From Argyresthia goedartella (lineage: Eukaryota; Arthropoda; Insecta; Lepidoptera; Argyresthiidae): a DNA stretch of 64,000 nt. The notes beneath the pieces were generated by a model, which ran no database searches, was not told the DNA's origin, and was given only the letters and a program-made list of their open reading frames with translations. Positions 1 through 11,300 of this stretch are shown here, one piece after another (position 1 is the stretch's first letter; each line of letters opens with the position of its first letter). The translations under genes and the position numbers were made by a program. The stretch is from the NCBI GenBank assembly GCA_949825045.1, contig OX463815.1:18779231-18843230 (forward strand), in the 5' to 3' direction.

Positions 1-301
1 GATTAAGTATTGTTTTTACTTACTTATATTCTCTGTACTTATTTTCATATATACAAATAAATAAGTGTTAACCGGTTATTGTTTTTACTTAGTTTAGGAT
101 ACTATAGGTCTATATATTTTATACTATATTTCAACTTCAAAATAATGTATATAACCGTTTGCATCTAAATAAATAAAAAAATAATTGAAATAAATATATA
201 TATTTTTTACATTTATAAGTGTTCGGCAATATTTCGCCTATTTTGTAGAGGTAAAACTTGTTTTTTTACAGAGATTTAGATAGTAGATTATAGACGACCT
301 T

Positions 302-458
302 CAAGCTGTAATCCTCACCATTGAAACCTTCATGAAAATGAAATTTGAAAATGCTAAAAAATAGTCCAGAAATAGTCCTAAATAGTCCACCAAGAAAGAA
401 AATTAGTCCACTTATAGTTTCAAAGTTATAGCTATAAGTTGGTGAGGATTACAGCTTA
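302..458. repeat. small TIR element, tandem copy 1
   Basis: The block opens with CAAGCTGTAATCCTCACC and closes with its reverse complement GGTGAGGATTACAGCTT, so it has terminal inverted repeats of about 17 bp around a 120-bp core. The core carries repeated short words of the type AATAGTCC (near 361, 372, 382 and 403). It has no coding capacity. It is probably a MITE-like non-autonomous element; the family is not recognised. Confidence 0.7.
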
Positions 459-462
459 ACGT

Positions 463-628
463 CAAGCTGTAATCCTCATCTCTCTTGCAAGCAAACGGAA
501 GGGCCTATTGAATTGGTTTTGGTTTCAAAAATTAGTCCAGAAATAGTCCACACGGCATGTTAAATTTCAGAAATAGTCCTTCAACGATTCCAGAGTTATT
601 AAGACATCTTGGTGAGGATTACAGCTTG
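463..628. repeat. small TIR element, tandem copy 2
   Basis: A second copy of the same element lies head to tail, four bases after copy 1. It has the same 17-bp inverted ends and the same AATAGTCC words in the core (near 532, 543 and 572), but the core has otherwise diverged. A further stretch near 690-712 repeats the AATAGTCC words without the terminal repeats. Confidence 0.7.
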
Positions 629-839
629 AACATTTGATATCATCAAATATCTTCGGAACGCCTACGACTTTCAGTTTGATATTTATGCCAAAAAATAGTC
701 CAGAAATAGTCCACCGAAACAATAATGATTTCCACCTGAACGAACTTTGAATGAACTTTGAAGAAGTGCATTAAAAATACAATGTTTTATTTCCCATACA
801 TTCAATAAATGTACAGTCGTGTACAAAATAATAATGGGT

Positions 840-983
840 ATTTAGCTTGTTCTGTAGTACTTCACAGACAAAGAAGAGGCGGCACGCAGGCGGTCGTCGG
901 CGTTTGAAATTTGAATGTCATAATATGTAGAAAATTTACACATTATGGTCATAATCAGATAAGAAATGATAATGATAAGATAT
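840..983. repeat. dispersed repeat (second copy inverted near 44650-44920)
   Basis: This segment, which includes GGCACGCAGGCGG and ACATTATGGTCATA, reappears in inverted orientation at about 44730-44850, with matching order and spacing. It runs directly into the 28-bp tandem repeat that follows. No coding frame is supported. Element class not assigned. Confidence 0.6.
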
Positions 984-1110
984 GATACGAGTGTAGATAC
1001 CGAGGGTTTATGATATGTGTGTAGATAAAGAGGGTTCATGATACGTGTGTAGATAAAGAGGGTTTATGATACGTGTGTAGATAAAGAGGGTTTATGATAC
1101 GTGTGTAGAG
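984..1110. repeat. 28-bp minisatellite, about 5 units
   Basis: The word GTGTAG recurs at 991, 1019, 1047, 1075 and 1103, an exact 28-bp period. The unit reads approximately GATACGTGTGTAG followed by ATAAAGAGGGTTTAT. Units 2-4 are nearly identical and the outer ones have drifted, as expected for a tandem array homogenised in its middle. Confidence 0.9.
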
Positions 1111-1172
1111 AAAATAATTTTCATGTCTGATTACGATCACTTTTGAAGAGTCGTCGCGGCGCACGTGTATTT

Positions 1173-1324
1173 TTAGTTTATTTGTTTGCGTACCTTTTTG
1201 GGGTCCTTGATGCCGAGGATTTTAGCGACGGCCTGCACCAGGTCCTGCTGCGGGCCACCGGCGACGCGGCGCTTGTCGGCCTGCACCGTGCTGGCGACCA
1301 CCGGGTGCGGCAGCGACCATTGAA
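1173..1324 (-). CDS. GC-rich orphan coding exon, unknown protein
   Basis: On the minus strand one frame is open from an acceptor-like CTAG at 1328-1325 to a TAA at 1175-1173, giving about 50 residues. Nearly every third codon base is G or C, against an AT-rich background, which is a strong sign of selection for coding. The peptide contains VVASTVQADKRR and ends LGIKDPKKVRKQIN. The exon could be terminal (stop TAA), or could splice out at GTACGC just after DPKK (1193-1188). The family is not recognised. The + strand frame over the same bases gives a low-complexity peptide and is probably a shadow. The exon lies inside a cadherin intron on the opposite strand. It may be a nested gene, the last exon of a neighbour, or a retrocopy fragment. 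Confidence 0.5.
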
Positions 1325-1420
1325 CTAGACCTTAAAATTTAACTAACTAACTATATAAATACCAATATATGTTAGTGGTAATATGATAAATACGTTTTTT
1401 TTTCTTTGAATTTCTCTCAT

Positions 1421-1990
1421 TTTTAGGATTCCATACCTCAAATGAAGAAACCCTTATAGGATCACTCGCGTGTCCGTCCGTCAGTCCATCCGTCTGTTAC
1501 AGGCACTTTTCACAGGAACTATAAGAGATTGAATCTTGAAATCTTTTGCGTTCAAGTATAAAATGAAAAAAATATTGCGTACAAAAAAGTGGAGGGGGTT
1601 AAATGACAAAACGAAAAAAAACGTAATTAGTCATGTATGGTGTCGCAACCGTTGCAAAGGGCTTTTTATAATTGCTGAAAAAAAAAAAAAGAAGAAGTTC
1701 TGATCAAAAAAGCGCAAGAGATACCATTTCCCTTATCTCTTAACCCATTAAATAAATTCAGAATATAGAACTTAAGCCGGTAAGGTTACAAAAAAATCTA
1801 CCCGGAATTGCCAAGGTCTTGTATTTATCTCATGAGGTATGAAAGTAGCTGCACCATTAACTTTGTAAACAACATTTTGCTTTTTAAATTGCAAACTTTC
1901 ACTCCACTCCATCCCTATCATTGTACGTTGGTAAGGAACCCTTCGTCTGAATCACATCTGACCGGTTTTTAGGCTTATATTCTACATTTG
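1421..1990. repeat. dispersed lepidopteran-type repeat
   Basis: This non-coding block contains a TATAGGATCACTCG word followed by runs of TCCGTCCGTC and, further on, GTAGCTGCACCATTAAC and ACAACATTTTGC. Related words occur inverted at 12600-13190 and partly at 47160-47250, so it is a multi-copy family. The class is not assigned. The rest of 1325-2159 holds nothing coding that I can see. Confidence 0.5.
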
Positions 1991-2159
1991 GTCCGGAACC
2001 CTAAATGTGCGAAGTCCGACATGCACTTAGCCGTTTTTATTCAGTGTCACTGGGTACTGGGTACAGGTACTAAACACTTCAAAAAGCAAATTCAATATGG
2101 TAGGAAGGAGTCGGTGCCCGGTGACTGAAAGTTACAGCCTAGTGAAATTTTCATTACAG

Positions 2160-2327
2160 ACGATGCTCGCTGGTTCAACATTACGCAGACCGGAAACAGT
2201 CTTGACTTACATGTCACAGACGAGAGTCTATCTGAGGTCATGGACCGCAACTACTTGTTGTTTTCTGTTGTCGCCACTAAACCTGGGACTTTGTATGGGA
2301 GCGCGGCTATCGTGATTTCAATTGAAG
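2160..2327 (+). CDS. cadherin exon, half-repeat type B
   Basis: Phase 1-1 exon after TTTTCATTACAG. It encodes a half-repeat beginning DDARWFNITQTG and ending VISIEG. It is homologous to the exons at 4900, 7001 and 8422. It is the first cadherin exon I can find in the window, so earlier exons must lie upstream. Confidence 0.8.
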
Positions 2328-5300
2328 GTTTGACTAACACATTATTTAAGTAGTCCCCTATTGATTGACAACCCGATATGGTGTAGCAGGAAATAAATGA
2401 CATCTATCAACTCACCATAGAGGCTCATGACGATATGACTTTTATGTGACCTTCAAAACGTTGCTTGCATAAACATCAATATATCGACCGAACCCGCCCG
2501 ACCAGGAGCTCTTTTTTTGAATCGCTCGCATGACTTTTAAGTCACGCGAGCGTTCTTTTCTACTGATTTTCCTTCGACATCCGAAATTTCGTATTTTTCA
2601 GTCATTCGCCTGCAACTAGTGTTCAGCACCACTCGTTGCACAAGTCTAATAGTAGAATAAACGTCAAATACGTCAAAGCTAATGTCAACAATTTGAAGTG
2701 TCAGAGTTTGCTGTTTTCGCGCGTTTTTTCAAATTGGAATCCAAAACGTCAAATATGTGACCTTTGCGACAGATTGAATAGCCCGATTTAGGCTAAATTA
2801 TTGCTAGGGTTTAGTAGGCAGATTAACTGAACAGATAAGTGTCATACAGCCTATAATAAGAGAGCATTTAGCGTTCCGTTTCCTATGCGATATTTACCGG
2901 TTTTTACTTTTTCTGCGTGTTACGGATAAAAATCAACATTTCCAAATTTATTGGCAATACCGATGACGAACGATTCAAAAATGTGGAAAATCAACGTCAT
3001 GCGACTTATAATTCGAACGTGACATATGTCTCAAACAATATATTATGCCACATGAGTGATTCAAAAATAGAGCTCAGGCCGCACAGAATATAGTTGTGCA
3101 ACATGAAATGATGCATTTACCTATATTCTCAAACAAAAAATAACAGTTGGAGACCTCCAGTGCATTCAGCACATTATGTGGATAGGATGTGGACCTTTAT
3201 TGTATGTTGCTAATCTGATTCAATACAGAACTCGATTACTTTGTAATTATTTATTCCTGCATATTATTTATCATATTATTATTAGTTTCTTCGCCCTTTC
3301 CCACAGTAGTCCAATGTAGAGAAGAGTATTATATATATTAAATATAGTATATTATATGTATATGTTAATATTTACAGAAAATAAATAATTTTCTATTACG
3401 ATAAATAACATTATATTCTGTTTTAGATTTCATATTAGCACCCGAACTACGCTTCGAACAAGTATTCTATAGCGGATCGATAGAAAACGATAACCTCTCT
3501 TTGGTAGAAATAATTCTAGCAGCGGGTTATTCCGAAAATGTGCTATTCACCCTTTCTGGAGGTAAGAGAACTTGGCAATGTAAAAAAACGAGGAACCAAA
3601 CTGAGTAAACCATTTCGTGATAATTATGTTCCTAAATTCCGTTATTCCCATCAAAAATATTACAGGATTACTGAAATATCCGTAAAAAACATAATGTCCT
3701 TTATTTCTCCTCTACGGCATTTCTGCCGCCGCCGTTAAGTTGGCTGTCTTGTAATACTATATCAAGTGTCGACAGTTTTGCTATTATTCTATAACTCAGA
3801 TGTCAGTCGGAACTTACAGTTATTTAGTTTTATAATCAGTAACAACCAGCCTCAAGTGAAACCGTTCAGAAACTGAGAACAATTGACGTCACGAGGGGTG
3901 TTATTTTAGAAATTACCGGTAGTATTTTAAAAATAATAATTACCCGGAATGTTCCAATTAGTTTCTTAAAATTTACTTAATAAAATTTCTTAAAAAGTAG
4001 TACCGTACGTACGTATTTTTTAGCATGTCCAATTCAAATATTTTGCTCTGCTGAAACAAATGTTTTGAACTTTCTAGATCCAGTTTATTATTTCTGACGT
4101 AAAAAGTAGATTGTCTTCTGCAAGTCGTAATAGTTATTTATGTATTCAATAATTCAATGGTTTATACTTTTTCAGATGAATCGCAATATTTCGCAATAAC
4201 GAATACTGGCGGTTCGGTGTCTTTAGCACTGACTGGATTACCCGTCGAAGTAACTGATAATAACATTGTCCTGATATTGACTATTCAGGCACAAAGTGGC
4301 TTGACAGTGGCTTACACGACAGTCGTATTAGAGCTTATAGGAAATCCAACTGAAATAAAAGCTCTTGTGTTCGAGGAGGCATATTACACGGGATCATACA
4401 CCGAAATAGAGGGCTTATCTTTCGATCATCAAATAAGATTGATCGATGGTTCCGACGCGTCAGTTGTATTTTCGTTAGAAGGAGGTATGTTCTAAAATAA
4501 ATCATAAAACATAAACATTTACATAGAGGCACATACATTGCCTCTGGCCCCACACTAGGATACCCTGTGTTGAGGGAATCAGAAACAGCGACGTCACAAA
4601 CATGTAAACATCCAAGACTTGGGATTTTTTTTCTTCCTCCCCAGCCAGTATTCGAACCCGGGACCTATCGCTCGGGAAGCACAGCCTCGTCCGCATCATC
4701 ACAGAGGTTGTCAAATTAATTGCATATATAAGCTTAGTGGTTAATTTGTTAGAATAGGTAAAGTAATAACAATAGTATTTATCAATAGTTTAGCTACCGA
4801 GGGAATGTTTATATAAATACTAAATTACTTTTCTCTTAAGCCACACAGCGGTCTTCTTCCTTTAAAATGCGTCTAAAAGTGTATTTACGTGTTTTCCAGA
4901 TCACGCCCAATGGTTTACGTTACAACAAACCGAGGAAGGACTGACTTTGTCTACGAGTGATATACCAACGGATTTAATAGCAGAATTACATCACCTCGTT
5001 TTTGCAGTCGTGGCCGGGGCGGATGACCACTGTGGAGCAAAAACCACAATTGTCATATCACTTACTGATGGTACTTCATTGAGAAGCCAAACTTCCAAAC
5101 TTTTCTTTTGCCTCTCTGCCTGTGATGTTGCATTGTGATCCGCTGAATCAGTCTTGATATGGGAGATAAGCTTACCTGCGGTCACCAGCTAGAGTACATT
5201 ACTTTAACACCAAACCTAGCACTCGTTTTTGTCACGTCAGCACATTACTGCCATCTCGCACGTACTGTGCCTTGGGTAATGCAAAAGATGAACGAACTCC

Positions 5301-8300
5301 CAATAAATACGTGACTACAGAATCTAGGAAGAAAACCTTAAGAAGTTGTATTACCTGAAAATAGATGACAGTGATAATATATCGTGATAGGTATATTAAT
5401 AATTGTGGTAGAGTTTACTCAGGGAAACAGTTACAATATCGTTTTAATTTGTCGTATTATTTACTCATTTGAGAAAATCCCGACGCTGAACCGGATTTAT
5501 ACCAGGAATTTATGAAAGCTAAAGTCGCTAGAAGCTGTGAACTATAAAAATAAAGCTACAGAAAGCTGAACTTTAATAAATTTTTTATTTCACTTAATCG
5601 GAAAATTCAATGGTCGCCTATTGATAAGGAAGAAAACGGGCAGTTTCTCCGCTGGGATAAATGTGAAATAAAAAATATGTTAAGCATCGTTTTCTCGATA
5701 CATAACTTTGTGAAATAATTTACTAATACCGCAGATGGTCGACATTAATGACGTGAGATTTGATTATGGAAAAGCAATCTTTAAATGTTTAGAGCGCTCC
5801 GTGGTCTAGTGGGTTGAGCTTGCTTCTGACGCAGGAGACCCAGGATCGAATCCGGTGCTGACCATGTGCTTATGAGATAAGCAATTTATCTTAAGTCAAG
5901 CAATTTATCCCGCGTTCCGTGTTTCGGATAACATGTTAAGCTGTAGGTGCCGGCTACTATAGCTTCTTGGTAGTAATCGTAAAGCTGTTTCAAAGGTTCA
6001 TAGGGCAGCTTGAAAACTTCTGACAGTCGGAGTGCCCACTAGCCCGACACTTTCTCAACCAACCCGTTCTGAGCCAGCGTCGTGGAATATGGCTCAGTCC
6101 ACGGGCTACACTTATTATTATATAAATTAATGTTTTAATACGTAGACTCAGTTTATATTTGTCAACTTGAAATTCAATCTAGAAGGGATGGAAAAGGGAA
6201 TCGATATTAGGAATCCAATTCTCTCAGACACTTGATATTAAAACGAAAAATAATGAAACAATTACATTACTCTCTACCGATTTGACTACAATGCTTTGTG
6301 ATGCTGACTTTAATTGTATTTCTTTCCAGATTCAACATCGCTGGTGGTGCTGAGATTTGATCAAAGTGCTCACGCAGGTCAACTGCAGAGCGACACAATG
6401 TATTTAGAACAAATAAACGTGGTTCAAGGATTCAACTCTGAGACAACCATATTCACATTAAGCGGCGGTAAACTTTATACAAAGCTTTGATTTCCACAAA
6501 TTTTGTAAATTATTTCTAACTTGAAAAGTGAAACTAGTTACCTACTTGAAATGCTTCTATATCTTAACTATGTCAAGGATATTCAGAAAATGTAACAATT
6601 TTTATTTTGCAGATCTCGCCGAATATTTTGAGGTAACAAACGATGGACCAGTTGTGAATTTGCAACTTTCGATGTCTTTACCTGAAACGGTGTTGGGTGA
6701 CAACAGAATTGTGTTATTGGAGCTCGAAGCATCGGCACCACAAGCTCTTTCGGCTTTTACTGCAGTCCTCTTAGAAATTTATTCGGACGATAACCTCATC
6801 CCACTCATTTTTACTGAAAATTATTACATGGGTTCTTACTCTGAGCAAGTATTACAATTTAATAGCATAATTAGTTTGGGAAGCGGATATAACGACAACG
6901 TGACCTTTTCATTAGAAGGAGGTATTTACAGTAATTGTTACATTTTTTTGGCCTTTTTAGTGTGAAGGTATATTATTGACATTCGGAATTTTCGTTTCAG
7001 AAAATGCACAGTGGTTTAATTTGGAGCGGAATGGAAATTCGGTCTCAATTGTTCTTGAAAGTGCCATCCCATCCGAGGTTCTGTCCGTGAACCACAATTT
7101 AATCTTCAGTGTAACTGCGAGTCAAATTAGCCACTTAACCGCGAGAACTGCTATTATTATTGCTCTTACTGACTGTAAGATTTCACACTTTAACTCGTTT
7201 AAACTGCTTATCTACTAAATGGTCAATTAAACTAACTTTTATAGTTTCAGTTTCCCCGGTTCTCAGATTTGAAGAAGTTTTCTATAGTGGAACGCTCTCT
7301 GACACTAGTGTCAATTTGACTTCTATGACTTTGTCTGAGGGATATTCAGATAATGTTTCATTTTCATTAAGAACGCCATCAGGTTAGTGCTTATCTACTT
7401 TAAATCTCAGCTTAGTTTACAAATTCACCAGACACTTGAATATGATTAGCAGATTCCAATTACATTAGATACATTTATAACTTTTTCAGATTTAACAACA
7501 TACTTTAGCCTTTCATTGCAAGGGCCTATCGTTACTCTATTCCTCGAGTCTCAATTGCCAGAAGACGTACTAAGTAACAATAAACTTATCATCATGGAGT
7601 TAGAGGCGTCCAGTCCCGACGCAGTGGCGTCAGCGCACGCAACTATCATTTTGAAAGCGGAAATAGAGGAACATGATGTCACTAAACTAGTCTTCAGCGA
7701 AGTTTACTATACTGGACAGTTTTCCGTCGAATCTGGTTTAACGAATACACCTGAAATTTCTTTAGCAGAAGGCTATGATGACACTGTTATTTTCGCACTT
7801 GAAGGAGGTTAGTTTAAATAGCTATAGGTACCTTACATTATGTAGTTATATTCGTAAGATGAACTTAAAATCGAAAGCCAAACTGAAAGTAACCCACCTC
7901 ACAATCCTACTGGTGTCCTATTGTGTTAAGGAAAATGCATAGCGAAAGCATATCAATTGCTCCCAAGGACGCAAAATGCCGTATTTGGCTAGTCGGCGGC
8001 GCCTATTTTGTTTGGAGACTACCAAATACGGCGTTTTTCCCCCTTGGATTGGAAGCAATCGATATGCTATCGCTATACCTTTCCCATAAGAGTATCGAAC
8101 CCCTGGAAGTATCAGCATCAGCTCCTCAAGCTGTTTCAGCCATAACTGTCGTAGTTTTGGAGTGACATCCAATGAAGATAATGAAGTTGACCCTTCTGTT
8201 ACACTGTATTCAGGGAAGTATTTTACACCGGGCTTTACATTGAAGACGAAGGCCTCACATTCGAATCTAGGATTTGTAGCTCAAGGGTATAATGATGATG

Positions 8301-11300
8301 TGTTCTTCAGTCTTGAAGGAGGTGAAGTCATAATAATCAACCTGAAATTACTAACGTGAACTGTCTCTAGAAACTAGTAAAACGTATAGTAAAATTTATG
8401 CAACTGTTAGGTTATTTTCAGATGATGCTCAATGGTTTAATTTAATTCAAATCGGAAACTCCTTAACTTTGGATGTGTCTGAGCCAATACCGTCGACAAG
8501 TCTGGAAAACTACCATCTCATATTTATAGTCACAGCTCTACTGTCTGAAAACAACGAAGCAAGATCAACTATTCTTATATCTCTATTGGATAGTGAGTAT
8601 TTTTTGTACCCTGATTAAATGCCATCATCTTCGTCGATTTAAATTAACTTTAACACTAACTTGACAACTCCATACAAATTTATTTCATCAAAGCTATTCA
8701 GAGAAAAGTGTTGAGTCATACTGGTGGCTTTTATTCGCCAAATATATCACTCGCTTATTGTTGTTTACAAAAGTAGATGTTTTGGAGTCGTTTCTACATG
8801 TGTAATGTTTCGATAAATTCTCCTCTTATCACAACACTTCAGCTAATCTCTTGATCAACATGTTAAAACAAAGCTCTTTGGCGGATAACAGCAGATATCT
8901 GGAAATGTTATCTAATACATGAATTGGTAAAAATATACTTTTCACAATCTATTTATCACTTTTCTAAACTCGCTTGTGGTTTTGTTAGATTTATTTTAAG
9001 GCATCCCTTCTTGAGTACATAGATTTTAGAATCATTTAGAAACGTGGGTTAGGTAGGAAGGACCCCTTCCCATTTGCAGCAAAGTAAGATTTTAATATTG
9101 ATTTCTGTTTTCAGATTCGGCACCAGCTCTAAGCATGTTCTTCGGAAATGCACTATACACAGGCCGGTTTGAGTCTGGTATCGTCCAGCACGAACAAATT
9201 ACAATCACGGGGTACAATGGATCCGAAATTGAACTTTTTGGAGGTGAGAGAATGTTGCTTTTTTACCGCTTGACGTTTTTATCATAATTGGTACGGGTTC
9301 TAAGTTAGTTTTTCGACCCCCTGCCTGATACAAATAATAAAATCTAGTGACGGTTTGAATGCGATGTTTCTTGCCCGACCTTTTAAAACGTCAGATCCTT
9401 AACTCCGGGATTTATTTTTATTTTTTGGTATTGTCTTATACATATAGTTAGGCAAGACACTTTCTTTTTGTCGTCAATAAAATTTACTCTTTAAAAAAAG
9501 ATAAATTAATTGCTTTTATAGACAAACGCTTTCTTCTAAATAAGTACAATGGCATCTACTTATTTTTGAACAGAAATATAAACATAAACATTTAAATCAG
9601 GCATATTTATTGCTTCTGGCCCCATAGTAGGATACTCTGTGTCGTAGAAACGTCACGCACATGTAAAGATCCAAGACTTGGAGATATTTTTTTCTTCCCC
9701 CCCAGGCGGGTTTCGAGCCCGAGGCCTCTCGCTTGGGAGGCCGAGGCCATCACAGAAAATAAAAGGAAACATAGGGAAATTTAATAAAATACCTGGATAT
9801 GAATAGAGAACTGTTCATCCTTCAGTTTCCTGACGGATATTTAAAAATAATGATCCATAAAGTGCATTTAATAAATAAGATTACATCGTGCAATATCTCC
9901 ATCTCTAGCCTACGCGGAAGTCTTCGACGCCAGCGCATCATCAGGAGTCGTGGTGGTACAAGCGGCAGCATCCGCCATCTTGCCGAATGACGTCACCCAT
10001 GCGGCACTGGAGCTGCGAGGGGGCGGCGCACGGTCCGCCCTAGTGCTGGATGTAATCCAATCAGGTGGGTATCGGTTACTCAATTAATATGAACGAAGGC
10101 TCCAGGCTACCGACGCACTGCATTACATAAGTACAGGTTGGGCATATAACAGGGAAGTACACACTTTGTGTTTTGATGCAGTATTTTGGGCCGCCAATTA
10201 AGCATGGAAATAATGTCAGACATATGTCCACCGCTAGCAGCGATTTTCATTGTGTTTTATTACATTTTCACACATTCCTTGTGTTATCTCAGTGACTGTG
10301 TCTCGGATATTTTGTTTTAATTGTTCAAGGTATATAACTCTGTTAGCAAACACACATCCTTTTAGATAGCCTCATAGAAAATCGTCAGGTGTGAAATCCG
10401 GGGATCTTGGGGGCCAATCAATGTCACTGTTTCTCGAAATGAATCGTCCCAAAAATGTTATTTGAGACAATGTGGGTTCGTCGGGTGCACTTAGACGAAC
10501 AAATTCAATATTCTGCTCCGTACGAGCACTTCTGACACAACGAGGAACTGATTTTATCTGTTACAATGCCATACTGCTCAAATTTATTCACTGAACGACA
10601 TGGCTGAACGACTTATTGTTAGCCGCAAAGGTAAGTTATTTATACCAAAAATTGGCCGCAATTTTCTTAGAGTTTCCGCAATACATGATTTGGTTGAGCA
10701 GAATGATACACTTTAGCTTTGTTCTGTCGTAAAATGCTCGATAACAAAGTTCGCCGTATCTACACAAAATTATTTTCATGAAACAACTGCCATATTCATG
10801 TCATAAAATGGCGGCAACAAAAAGTTGTAAGTACCTCCAAGTTGCCCAACCATTTTTACCAAGTTCTGTGTGACGTCGCTCAAGTCGCACACCTATCCGC
10901 ACGAACTTCCTAGTTCCCAATACAGTATTTGACTTCTAGTCAAAATAGCTACTTTTTAGGAACTGTCAAAACGGTTTTTTGTTCACGAGTTCTATGAAAT
11001 ACTAGCATGTGACGTCATAGTCAAATGCTGTCTTTTTAAAACAAATTTGAGTTTATAAAATACAACTGCTAGAAATATACAATTCTGATATTATCAAACG
11101 TTTTGTTGAAATAGGTTCAGCTTGAGAAACGTTTCTAGATTTATTGGACTACCTTCTGAAATAGCGTTTTACATGATTTCAAAGTTTGAGTTGTATTCCG
11201 ATTATAAACCATTTCCTTCGCTCCACTGTGTGAATGATATTATATCCTATTCATATGTAATTGCTACAACACAATGAGTTCTAAAACTAAAACTCGCCTT

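Noticed and set aside
1143..1328. + strand open frame (61 codons) over the GC-rich block
   Set aside because: Its codon third positions show no bias. The minus-strand frame over the same bases has near-complete G/C third positions, so the + frame is taken as the shadow.
5793..5860. Possible tRNA gene (A- and B-box-like words)
   Set aside because: The arms do not fold into a full cloverleaf, and the sequence runs on into a tail shared with two other loci, so it is a SINE head.
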